A stretch of 64,000 bases of DNA from Diplolepis rosae (Eukaryota > Arthropoda > Insecta > Hymenoptera > Diplolepididae), in NCBI GenBank assembly GCA_030998225.1, contig JAPYXD010000466.1, positions 7,915,001-7,979,000 on the forward strand. Reading direction: 5' to 3'. The notes under the pieces were generated by a model that was not told the DNA's origin, ran no database searches, and saw only the letters and a list, made by a program, of their open reading frames with translations. The position numbers and the translations under genes are program-made. The stretch's first letter is position 1. Each line of letters begins with the position of its first letter. Shown here piece by piece: positions 33,753 through 45,400 of the stretch.

Positions 33753-35279
33753 CACGGAAAAAAATAATTAGCTGCATTAGCTAAATATTCGCTACCACAG
33801 CTAAGAAAGTTACTTGATATACGGACAGCGAATGTCTTAGCTGCTAATACTAACGTCTATTCGCTACAGTACTTTAGCGATTCCAGCTAATTTACGTTAA
33901 CACTAGGGTAACAACGATTGTGAGCAGTAGCCTATCGGTCGTGTTATCTTCCTGTTCTAACAGCATTTGAAGTACTAGTTAATTTTATTAGCAATTGCTG
34001 CAAATAGAGGTAGCACTCAAAATCATTGATTTTGAACTTCTAAACCTACATTTAAATACAGTTACACCTGGGTGCTTAAGAAAAAAATGATCTCGTAACC
34101 CTTCTATACTCACAAAAGTCTGCTGGCAAGTTATATCAAAACAACTAATTTCTTGCGACATATCGTAACCTGCAAAATTAAAAACGAAAAAAAACTGATT
34201 CAGTTCTAACCTTAATCACAGCATAATTTTTCAAGAAAAAGAATAAAACGTAAGCTGCTTTGATAACCAAACTTATAGCTACAAGTAGAAACATTACCGG
34301 GAACAGCAGCGACTTACTTGCCAGTCCAATATAATGTTTTCAAAAATTCTTCGCTTAAGAATGGGGAGGCTTCTGAACGTCGCTCATACTTCAGCCGCGA
34401 GGCATCTCCGGCCTCTCAATTGTACAAGTATACAACACTTAGAATTAAGATAACCTCAGTAAGAAGATAATAAATAGCACAATAAAGAACCTATTACAAA
34501 ACCTACAATACAATCTTCAGAAATCAGTTACAAATCAGTCATTTGCATTATAAATTAACGCGAATCGTCGAATTATTTTTAAATTAAATTTAAAACAACG
34601 CGACAGGTGTACAACTTACCATTTACAGCACAATATCTGACAAGTTGCGCTTTGTGCGCATGAGCAGCACAGAAAACGCGGGATGTCTAAGAAGCCGTTA
34701 GCAACCGCTGCTAACTTCTTACATATCAGCGCAAAATTTTAAAAGCTACGAGTACGAATTTTGAGATTTTCTAGGAGAGTAAACTGTTTTAGCAGCAACA
34801 ACCAAATGATTAGCTACAACTCTTAATACGCTAAGGAGTCCAATGCAAATTTTCAACTTCGATTGCAGCTAACATTTTTTAACTGTACCAGCAAACTGTT
34901 AACTCTCTCAGCAAGCTTTTTATCATAGAAGGGTTACGAGATCATTTTTTTCTTAAGCACCCAGGTGTAACTGTATTTAAATGTAGGTTTGGAAGTTCAA
35001 AATCAATGATTTTGAGTGCTACCTCTATTTGCAGCAATTGCTAATAAAATTAACTAGTACTTCAAACGCTGTTAGAACAGAAAGATAACACGACCAATAG
35101 GCTATTGCTCACAATCGTTGTTACCAGTGCTAACGTAAATTAGCTGGCATCGCTAAAGTACTGTAGCGAATAGACGTGTTAGTATTAGCAGCTAAGACAT
35201 TCGCTGTCCGTATATCAAGTAACTTTCTTAGCTGTGGTAACGAATATTTAGCTAATGCAGCTAATTATTTTTTTCCGTG
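33753..35279. mobile_element. DNA element with about 355-bp inverted repeats, CACGGAAAAAAATAATTAGC ends
   Basis: The arms (33753-34110 and 34925-35279) are highly similar. The interior (34110-34925) has no transposase. The CACGGA start matches the termini of the 7705-10968 element, so both may have used the same transposase class. Confidence 0.85.
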
Positions 35280-35479
35280 ATAAAAATCCCCTTTTGTCCA
35301 ATAATACAATATTGAATGGCAAATTGAGCCCGGTCGGTAAACATGTTTCTTTAGTTCGCCGAGAGAAAGTATCGAGGAAACTGTAGAGTTGAAAAAACTT
35401 CCAATGAGAAGTTTATTAAAGATTTCTAGAATAGATAACTCTAAACAGAACTCTTGAAAATCTCAAAACCGAGATTTTT

Positions 35480-36415
35480 GAAAACTTTGAAGTGTCATAG
35501 TTTCTTGAACTTCGATTTTAGAACAAAATGTGTTTAGACTTATTTGTAGAACTATTTAAATTGAATACAGAACTCTCAACAGGACTCTTGGAACTGTTGA
35601 AAATGTGATTTACAAAAATTATTCGAATACTTTGAAGTACCATAGTTTTATGAATTAAAATTTCAGAATAAAATGTATTTGGACTCATTTTTAGAACTAT
35701 TTGAGAAGAATAATTTTTTAGAAGGATACGTCTGAGAGATAATTGATGAGGGAGAGATTTATTGTGCTCGCCTAGCACAACTCAGCACAACTTTTGTTAT
35801 TTCACAACTCGCATTTTTGAAAATTGTATGTCTGAACAAATTTTGAAATTGACAAATATGTATTTATTTAAAAAAAGATGCGTCTGACAGATAATTGATG
35901 AGGGAGAGATTTATTGTGCTACCTGAGCACAACTCAGCACAACTTCTGTTTTTTCACATTTCGCATTTTTGAAAATTGTATGTCTAAACAAATTTTGAAA
36001 TTGGCAAATATGTATTTATTTTAAAAAAGATGCGTCTGACAGATAATTGATGAGGGAGAATTTTATTGTGCTAGCTTAGTACAACTCAGCACAACTTCTG
36101 TTTTTTCACAATTCGCATTTTTGAAAATTGTATGTCTAAACAAATTTTGAATTCGACAAATATGTATTTATTTCGAAGAGGATGCATCTACGAGATAATT
36201 GATCAGGAAGATATTTATTATGCTCCCCTAGCACAATTCGGCACAACATTTATTTTTTCGAAAAAACAAAATGGCGGTGCTTGTAAAAAAATTTTTTTTT
36301 TCGATATTATGGCCCCAATTTTCTTTTTTTTCAAAAATCGTTTACGGCACAATTCAGCACAAACCTAGCACAAGTCAGCACAAATTTTGTTTTTTTGAAA
36401 AATCAAAATGGCGGT
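35480..36415 (-). repeat. Inverted counterpart of the about 150-bp repeat array
   Basis: TTATTGTGCTCGCCTAGCAC-type cores recur at about 35760, 35911, 36063 and 36215, a period of about 151. Each core is followed by CAATTTTCAAAAATGCG-like sequence in reverse. The flank at about 35480-35660 also matches the sequence after the 24-kb array, in reverse. Confidence 0.85.
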
Positions 36416-36443
36416 GCTAACTTCCTGGACATTAGCGGCACCT

Positions 36444-37061
36444 ATTGAGATAACCAAGTTGACGTCACAGGCCATGTGGTAGGGATAGACTGTAAGTTAG
36501 GTTGTTCTTGGACGAAAGAAATATATGGGAAGCATTGGGAAATTGATGAAACAAAATTTTCTAGCTTAAAAGTAAGTCATAAATTTATTAATAATTATAT
36601 TTTTCAAGTGCAAAATTCATTTCCGCTTATTTTGAGTACCTACTTGTCGCTTGTCATTCTATTAATTTTTTAATATAAAATAAAATGTCATAAATTTTTA
36701 GGTTATGACCGTTTGTTTTGAAGTATTTGAAGAATGTATCGATAAGCATGTTCTCGTTTTCAACACATTCTTCAAATACTTCAAAACAAACGGTCATCAT
36801 AACCTAAAAATTTATGACATTTTATTTTATATTAAAAAATTAAAAGAATAACAAGCGACAAGTAGGTACTCAAAATAAGCGGAAATGAATTTAGCACTTG
36901 AAAAATATAACTATTAATAAATTTTTGACTTACTTTAACGCTAGAAAATTTTGTTTCATCAATTTCCCAATGCTTCCCATATATTTCTTTCGTCCAAGAC
37001 CAACCTAACTTACAGTCTATCCCTACCACATGGCCTGTGACGTCAACTTGGTTATCTCAAT
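36444..37061. repeat. Near-perfect 618-bp palindrome (candidate hairpin-RNA locus)
   Basis: Arms of about 295 bases (36444-36737 and 36765-37061) enclose a 27-base loop. Each arm, read inward from its outer end, encodes nearly the same frame containing GIDCKLG, SWTKEIYGKHWEIDETKF and then a splice-donor-like GTAAGT (left) or a weakened AAAGTAAGT equivalent (right). Read-through transcription would make a long double-stranded RNA. I do not recognise the peptide. Confidence 0.9.
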
Positions 37062-37133
37062 TGAGTTCGTACTCCTTATGTTATTACTTCGTGGTGGAAT
37101 CTTGCGGAGGAAGTGGAGACCGTGGAGACCAGC

Positions 37134-37821
37134 TAGAGTTCTAAAGAGTTTATGTGACCGAGAATATGTCTCGGAGCACGGGAATATGACTGAGAATTTC
37201 TCTGATGAATGTGCTCTTCGAGAATCTATGAGAATTTAAAAATATTTTTCCGTAACGGTTCAAGCTTTCAATTGTTTTTGATAAATGCTTTGTTCTGGAA
37301 GTTCGTGTAACGTGCGCAATAAAAATGGGAAAAAAAGGATATAGTTTGGAATTTTTGTTTTAAATTATTGATAAACAAAATAAAGCTTCTTTCAAGTGGA
37401 AATACTGTGATCAGGTGTACAGAAAGCATGCCACTCGACAAGTAGAGCACTTAAAAAAGTGCATTAACTGTCCCGAAACTGTCAAACAATTATTTAAATC
37501 AAAGCTTAATTTATGCGAAGAAAACTTGAATTACTTGTTCTTTATGTTTGAATTTAATAAAATGGCTATAAAAAAATTTTGATATTGAATTCCGATAAAA
37601 CTTGACATTTTTTGTAGTTTTATTTTTATGAAACCTTCACTATTGCAATTCATAGTGTTTGGAAATAAATTTACGATATTATAAGGTTTAATGATAAAGA
37701 AAATATTGGTGAAGGTAAAATTCTCTTAAATTCTCTGTAAATTCTCAAGTTGTCTTAAAATGACGGTCACAATCACGAGAACGTGACCGGATTTTAAATG
37801 TCCGAGAAATTTAGAACTCTA
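37134..37821. mobile_element. Non-autonomous hAT element, copy 3 (inverted relative to copies 1 and 2)
   Basis: The ends TAGAGTTCTAAA and TTTAGAACTCTA are exact. The interior on the plus strand carries the BED finger remnant (CDQVYRKHATRQVEHLKKC). The flanks share only AGAC on the two sides, so the target duplication is decayed or lost. Confidence 0.85.
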
Positions 37822-37849
37822 AGACGGTGGAGACACACCGACAGGCCGT

Positions 37850-38168
37850 GTTTGTTTTGGCGAGTAGGGTTATAAAATTTCATGAAACTTTGATCTGATG
37901 TAAAGTTTCATGAAACATTGGGGGTCTCATGAAATATTTCAAAGTTTCAAACAGAAAAGCGGGAAAATTCAAACTATATATAGTTTAAATAAATATTTCA
38001 AGGACATTTTATAATCTCACTGTCTAACCTGATCTGACTTCTGTGCGCCTGCGTACATAGATGTTTCCCCCTCTTCTCCTAATGTTTCATGAAACAATGA
38101 AACTTTGACCATGAAATATTGAAATATTTCAAATGAATGTTTCAATGAAACGTTACATCGCTTACAAC
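37850..38168. repeat. Cluster of TTTCATGAAAC palindromes
   Basis: At least four copies of GTTTCATGAAAC or TTTCATGAAAC, plus several GAAATATTTC, lie within 320 bases. The AT-rich remainder shows no gene. The cluster could be the body of a small element whose ends I cannot define. Confidence 0.5.
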
Positions 38169-38542
38169 CACTGATCTCTATAATACACTGGATGGACAAT
38201 CAATGCAAAGTCGTGTGCTCCATTGAAGGCTGAGCCGCCATATTTACAACATTATATACCATAATAATAAATATTACCGAGTTATATTTTAGTATTATTT
38301 AATAAATTTCATTTCATTAGTTTAATTATGTATACTATCAATACTAATACCGGTAAAAAAAGCATGGATTCCATATTGTTACTATAATATTTACACTTTT
38401 CTCTTTTTACTATATTTGAATTTACCGCAACATTCTTTGTAATCAACCTAAGTAAACATGGCGGCTCAGCCTTCAATTGGGCACACGACTTTGCGGACTT
38501 TCCCATTAGCATTGTGCATCCAGTGTATTATAGAGATCAGTG
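38169..38542. mobile_element. 374-bp MITE with CACTGATCTCTATAATACAC ends
   Basis: The inverted ends are the same as those of the 5.26-kb foldback at 7136-12394. TTACAAC lies on both sides, a likely decayed 8-bp duplication. The interior matches the outer arms of the large element, including AAGTCGTGTGC and GGCTGAGCCGCCAT. Confidence 0.85.
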
Positions 38543-38573
38543 TTACAACTCTATTGGTGAGGTTCTGCACGGT

Positions 38574-38623
38574 TCAGTGGTGGGGGCCGCTAAGTTCCAC
38601 GATCTGGGAACACTGCCTCAACC
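38574..38623. repeat. Dispersed GTGGGGGCCG...TTCCACGATCTGGGAACAC motif upstream of CEP135
   Basis: Reads TCAGTGGTGGGGGCCGCTAA, then GTTCCACGATCTGGGAACAC. Close relatives lie at 32402-32447, 29866-29905 (reverse) and in both arms of 20650-20812. It is about 630 bases upstream of the CEP135 start codon. No function can be assigned from sequence. Confidence 0.5.
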
Positions 38624-39250
38624 CCTCAACTTGTATATGTCTATGGCGAAACGGTGAAAACAAGCGTCCTATTTGCATGATCCGTCATATCTTACATAAA
38701 AATAACCAAATAATGTGTTTTATACAACTTTATTATTACTTGAAGTATTTCGTCTGTGCAAACAAATTATATGAATATTTTTATCTCAAAAAGTGATTAG
38801 TTTTTATTTAAAATTTCACCTTAGATGTGACTTATATTATCATAACCTAATTTTTATGCTTGACAAGTTTTAATATGTTTTATATTTTCAGTGCCAGTAC
38901 ATCCTCATCTGTTTATAGGAAAATGGACCAACTGTGTTTTAATTTGATAAATAACTGTTTAAGCTTTTTTATAAGTGCAATATCTATTTTGAGGTTAAAA
39001 CAAAATTTCTCTCTAAACTTTGCGTCTGTTGTGTTATATTATTGAATATACTACGCTACATGCTATTTTTGATTTGACAATGTACTTTTTCAGCCTTAAT
39101 TTTAAATGGATATTCAATATTGATTGCAAAGTGAAATATTAGCTCGAGTAGGAATTAGAGCATTTAGTTAATTTTTTAGATATTAGGATAAAGTAAGGAT
39201 TTATGTGGCGTTATAGTGCTTATTGTAAGTGATTTGATAGTTGTGAAAAA

Positions 39251-39439
39251 ATGAGTGCTGAAAACGAGGGCAGTTTCGCCTCTAGGTACCGAACAATTCG
39301 AAAACACTTGGATGGTTTTGGATATAAACAAATTTTACCTCTGGATGCTCTTCCTTTAGTAGAAAATCTTTTGGCGGATTTAATACAAACGACTGAGAGT
39401 CTAAAACACTTCAAGTCCATCGCTCAAGATAATATCGAG
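39251..39439 (+). CDS. Cep135: Cep135 exon 1 (residues 1-63)
   Basis: The start ATG has context GAAAAAATGAG. It encodes the conserved N-terminal block (YKQILPLDALPLVENLLADL). The donor is GAG|GTTTGT and the exon ends in phase 0. Most family members begin with the same short lead before RxxxIRKxLDxxGY, which supports this ATG. Confidence 0.93.
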
Positions 39440-42400
39440 GTTTGTTTAATTTTACTTAAATTAATAATTTTCAATTTGTCTTACATTATTTTATAATCTT
39501 TTCTTCTATTGCTGATAGCTTTATTCTTATTGCATGCAAGAATAAACAAAATAAATCATAAAGTCTATATGATTTTAAATTTCAACCAAAAATTTTTGGT
39601 CCAGATTTGGTAGTTTTTATAATTTGAGAATTCGAATTGATTCGGATTTTTCAAATTGTATATTGAGTTTTGTTTGGACGTTATTAAGAATTACATCGTA
39701 GATGATATCAATGTTCATTTGTCTCAGGATTTTAGAATGTGTATTACCAGACGCAATAAATAATGCAATGTTTTTTTTATGGACTAATATTCCTCCTTAC
39801 TCACAGTGTATCCTTTTTTCTCAATTTCCAGTCTAATTTTTTGAAAGGATAAGTTTTTTTTGGACTTGAAATAATTTTATTAAAATACTGGGATGCTCGT
39901 TGAGTTTGGTGAGTTTAGTGACCCAAGAGATTAAATTTGATGAAAATTTAACCAATCAAATGAAGAAGTTTTATAAAGATCTCCTCAATTGTTTTTATTT
40001 TGACATTTCGGTTTAAACCCAGCTGAGCAGTGAATGAGGTTAAATTTTTTTTTGAAAATATGAACTGGTATGATAATTAAAAAATCGTAATAAGTGGAAA
40101 GTTCTTTCTATAAAGCATCCATTTATCTTTTTTTTTATTCAACAACAATGCATTTAATTTCAGTCTTGTAGTCAACTACAGCTGGCAGTTGACCCATACA
40201 AATGTGACAATGCGAGGCTAGTCAATGAAAATAACGAGCTGCATCTCGAATTGATGCGAGAAAAAGAAGCTCATCAAAAACAGCTTGTTGATTTAAAAAA
40301 GCGCCTTCGAAAATTAGAATCAGAGCACGGTGATCTCCAATTGACGTCGTCTCGAAATCTCCAAAGGATTAAGGATCTTGAATTGGAATCCGCCAACAAG
40401 TCGAAAAAAATTCTTGAGCTACAGGGAAAGTGCTGCAAACCTGTAGTTAACAACCTTTCACTCGGTAATTATTAGAATGCACAATTGAAAATACTAGATT
40501 AATAATTTCATAAATATTATAAATAAAATTTCAAATTAGATGGTTGAGTTCGAAATTTTTGCCACTGTCTACATTATCGGAGGATCATTAGTCGCGTATC
40601 AGATAAGATACGTTGCCAACAGGTGTTCTTGTAGACAATTTCAAACTCGTATATGGCAATAATGCAAATAAATTCAAATTTAAAGAATTTTAAATCTTTC
40701 TGTGGAAAAAAAGACGCATTCGACTGTGCCGGGATTCGAGTCGGCAATCGAAAGACCCGGGCTCGCATCCTGGCACAGTTGAATGCGTCTCTTTTTCAAC
40801 AGAAAGATTTCAAATTATTTAAATTATATAATAATTATTATTAAAAATATAATATTTATTATTTTTTATGTATTCTTAATTATAAATAATAACTTGAAAA
40901 GCTCTAAAATCAGAACCCAAGTTTTGCAATAGAAGTGTCAAAAATGACAATACAATGTATTTTTTAAAAATTAGGCTCAAATATTTTAAAACGCTTAATT
41001 TGAATAGTATTGATCTTTAAAGAAAACTATTGTCCAGTCCAAATTTATCATCACTTCCATTTAATTGCCCTTAACACAATTGCTTCGCAAAAGTGGAACA
41101 TCAAATTGATTTTGATCAAGGAATGAGATGTATTTTCTATATTTAACGTCTGGGCAAATTAATGATTATAATTTGATTAAGAAGAAAAACGATTTCGTCT
41201 ATACTAATGATATGAAACTTTAGTATAGGTCATAGTAAAGTTTGATACAATGTACACTAAATTATCATATAGTTTACCTAAAGTTCAGTATTTCGTTGCG
41301 AAAAATTCTCACTATGACATGTTCTTTTCTAAATTGAAATGTAGTTTAGCAAAAATTGTGAACTTGGGCTTCTCCGCGTAGATACCTTTAATGTTTTTCA
41401 ATATTTACATTTGACTTTTCAAACCTCAAACTTGCTTCTTCATTAGAAATTTGTGATCAAAAATACATATGTTGCATATTAGTTGGAAACATTTATTAAG
41501 TTCTCGAATTGAAATTTGGTATAAACATATAATAGTTTGAAAAAAAATTTCATAATTTTTAAGAACTGTCACATGTTTATACTAAATTTTCAGATTTTCT
41601 TATTTTTTAATTTTATTCCAGCTTCGAAGAAACGAACTTGTTATCCTCTTCGTAGACCGGTCTTGGAATGCGAAGCCTTGCCGAGGACGAAAAGTAGCTC
41701 AAGTTCTTTGCAAAGTACCAGGAAGGTAGAACCTCATGTGGTGGACTTAATTGCGATGGCGGATCATAGGATGAATTGCCTCAATCACGAGGTAACAAAT
41801 TTAAAAGAGGAACTTATACTGCAGACTGACAACGTAAACACTTTGGAAATCCAGGTATAAGAAATTCAATCTAATTTTTGCATGCATTTTTTGGATTCTT
41901 CCTCCCTCTGGTTATCAGAAATGTCCTGACATATTGGGAATATTTCATTTTTTAGATTGGATGTATTTTAAATGGTATGCATTCTAATTTTTACTTTGAA
42001 GTTTTATTTATTTTATCAAGTTTCTAATTTTTCTCATTTTAGTCCACTAACTCCAGGTGAGAGACTTTTGATTCTGCTCTGCTATTCGTATTTTACAACT
42101 AACAAACAACCAAAAAAGTTTACAAATATTAACTTTTCAAGATTTAACACTAGATTTACGGACTGAGCCAATTTGACTCATTTAAAATTATATTGCTATA
42201 TATATATATATAACTGAAAAATGTTTTCCATGAAGTTTTTAATAATAAATCTGTTATTTTAATTTAGTTGGAACTGTTTTTTTGCAAAAAGCTTCAATTT
42301 TGTTCTATGAGTCAAATTGGATCACTTCAGTAAAAATATGTATATAATCAACACTCGTAAATCTAGTGTTAATACTCTTTCAGTTCCAAGTTTTTCCAAG

Positions 42401-45400
42401 TAGAATAATTACGAGTAAATACTTTTAAAAATTTTTAATACAGAAGAATAAAATTATTTATGACGTCAAAACTGATTTTTAAATCTTTCAAGTTCATAAT
42501 TGAAAAAATTGAATTAAAAATAATATGAAATTAAATTGAAATAAAATAGTTGCGTTTCAATTCATACTTTGAGTTGAGCTGCTTTTAAAGTAAACTTTTC
42601 ATAAAATTAACGCTTTCAAATTCTAAACACAAACTTGAGGCCATGGATCTATCAGACCATATGATCGATATGGTGATTATTTTGTCTGTAAACTCTTGTC
42701 CATGGAAAATAAGATATCAGGTCCAAAATTTGTGAGGTCAAATAAAAGCCACTAAGAAAGGTCTGTTGACTCTTAAATTTTTATAATTAAAAAACAAATT
42801 TGTTTGAAATATATTTTTTTATAATTATAAAAATTCAAGAGTTGATAGATCTTCCTTAGTGTCTTTTTTAATGACCTCACAAATTTTGGACTTGATATCT
42901 TATTTTGCATGGACAAGAGTTTACAGAAAAAATAATCACTATATCGATCATATTGTCTGATTGTTCCATGGCCTTAACCCCCCTGCGCGAGAGTATTTCC
43001 TGACTTGAACCTTACCAAAATGCATTAGTTGAAAAATTATTACATGAATTTTCTCTTTTTTCTTCAATTTTAATATAATTTAAAGAATTTGAAATCTTTC
43101 TGTGGAAAAAAGACGCTTTCGACTGCGCTGGGATTCGAGCCCAGGTCTTTCGATTGCCGGTCGACTGCTCTAACCACTGAGCTACACAGGTGTTCGACAT
43201 TTCTTTCTCCACAGGAAGATCTCCTTATGTCGCCTAGCGGCTCAGCCTTGCGGCTATAAATTATTTCAAATTAATTAGTTGAGTTTGAAATTTCTGCCAC
43301 AGCTTACTCGTAGACGAGAATACTCGGGATAAGACGCAGGAGGGTTAAAGAAAAAAATAAAATATTTATAAATTATAATAACTTTTAACGAGAAATAATT
43401 TTGAAAGAAAAATTCTTAACTTCAAAATGTGTATTGGGAATTAAATTTTCCAGTTAGCGTTAAAGGAAAAGGAGATTTATCGATTGAGAAAAATGCTCGA
43501 GGGAGGTCGGCCCTATAATGCAATTTCTAAAGACTGTTCCTGTAAAAAAAATGATAAGTGTTATACAATGCCAGAATGCTGTGAAGAGAGTGAATTAAAA
43601 ATTTTGCAACAAGCGAAATTCGATTTAGAACGTCAACTTAAAGGTAATAATTAATAAGGAGAGATATTTTACCTGTGAAATTTAAAGTAAAATGAACTTC
43701 AAAAGTTTTTAATAAGAAAAAACTGAAATTTCTTTGCAAAATTTCAATGTTCTATTTTCAGAAGGATTAAAGGTAAGGCAGTGCTATAATAAAATCAAAT
43801 CAAAATTGTACCATCAAACCCACTTACCTTAGTGAAGTTCGATCCTAATTATACGATGTGTCTCGTCCGAATAGATCACTTCATTATTACAGTCTTATAT
43901 ACCACATTTTGAGATTTCAGACATTGAAAACAAACTTTTCACACTTTAGTAATTATGAAAAAATATAAGGCGAGTTTTTCAACCTGATAGGAATCATCTT
44001 TCTTTGCTTTGGCCTCGTCAGTCTTCGAGGGCTTACATTAAGGATGTATTAGATTTTTATTGAATCAAGACTCTGAGCAAAATTCATTTCCCCGATAAGT
44101 CGTCGGTTATAAAATAAGGCAAAAACCTTTGATGAATCCGAGCAACATGCCGTTCTTCGAATCACGTTGAGAGAAACGGCGTTATGTAGTGCGGCCGAAG
44201 TAGCAGCGTGTTTAATGCTGTATGGTTTGAAAACTTGGATATCTATCCCACTTTTTGAAAGAATCGCCTTTATCCACCTGCTTAATTTTTGTGCTGAGCA
44301 AGACTTATAAGGTTTTCTGAATGAGATTAATATACGATCCGTACCTTCCGGCCTTATTCGGGAGGTTCTTTTGACGTAACTCAAAAGGGCTGAGGCGACA
44401 TAGAGCTCCGGCTGGTCTTTGAACAAGGGTTGTTTCTTATTGACACCCGGGGTTTTGATTCTATCTGTAATTCTTATATATTTGGCGTCTTTCTGTTGCG
44501 TCATATTACTCAATTTCATTAGTTACATTGTTTGTTGTCTTTATGCCGTTGCAAGGGCTAAAAATGCAACTAATTTCAACGAAAGGTCTTTGAGTGAAAT
44601 TTTATCATTTGTATAAATTGACCTCAAATGGGTTAGAACCAACGTAGCCTCATATGTAAAATCGTATCGCGGATTCTGAGGCTTTAAATTAGACGCACCT
44701 TTACAAAATCTTTTGATTATGGGATTGTTCCCAATATCCCAGTTGACAATTAACACGACGGCGGATCGGTAAGAGTTAAGTGTGCCGTAGCATTCACTAC
44801 TTCCAATGCAAGAGTCAGAAACTCGAGTATCAAAGAAGTTGAAGGTTCAAAAGGTGAAGTTCCCTTTTTCTGGCTAAATTCCCACCATCACCTTATTGTT
44901 CTCGCGTATTGCTTCAGCGTTGTGGGTGCGAGAGAGGCTAGGATGACCTGAAGGGCCGGGGTGGAGATTCCATCTACCGCGAAGGCGTAAGCTTTCTTGA
45001 TAATTTCGCTACAACCAGGGACAGGGTCTTCCATAAGGGGTGTATCTTCCTGAAAGGAGAAGAGAGCAATTTAACATCGGGTTCGAGGATAATTGATTCC
45101 CAAAATTCGCAATTAGTTGAATAAAGGGAACCACGGTTGCGAAGGCCAGAGTGGAAGAACTACGACCCCTTCTGCTTTATCGGTCTTAATCTTCTTTAGG
45201 GTTCTCAGGGCTAATGCAAAGGGAGGAAAAGCGTAAAAATAATCGTTCTCCGAGGACCGCGTAAAAGCGTCGACACTTTCCGCCTCTGGATCGAGGAACC
45301 ACAAAATAAAAGGTGAACATTTTGTATTGATATTTGATGCAAAAAGGTCAATCTCGAATCCTCCAAAGATTCTCGCCAGATTAGCGAGTTTCGGGAACTG

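Noticed and set aside
43098..43199. A tRNA gene on the minus strand
   Set aside because: Box A and box B are present, but the acceptor stem does not pair and the sequence continues into a repeated SINE body.
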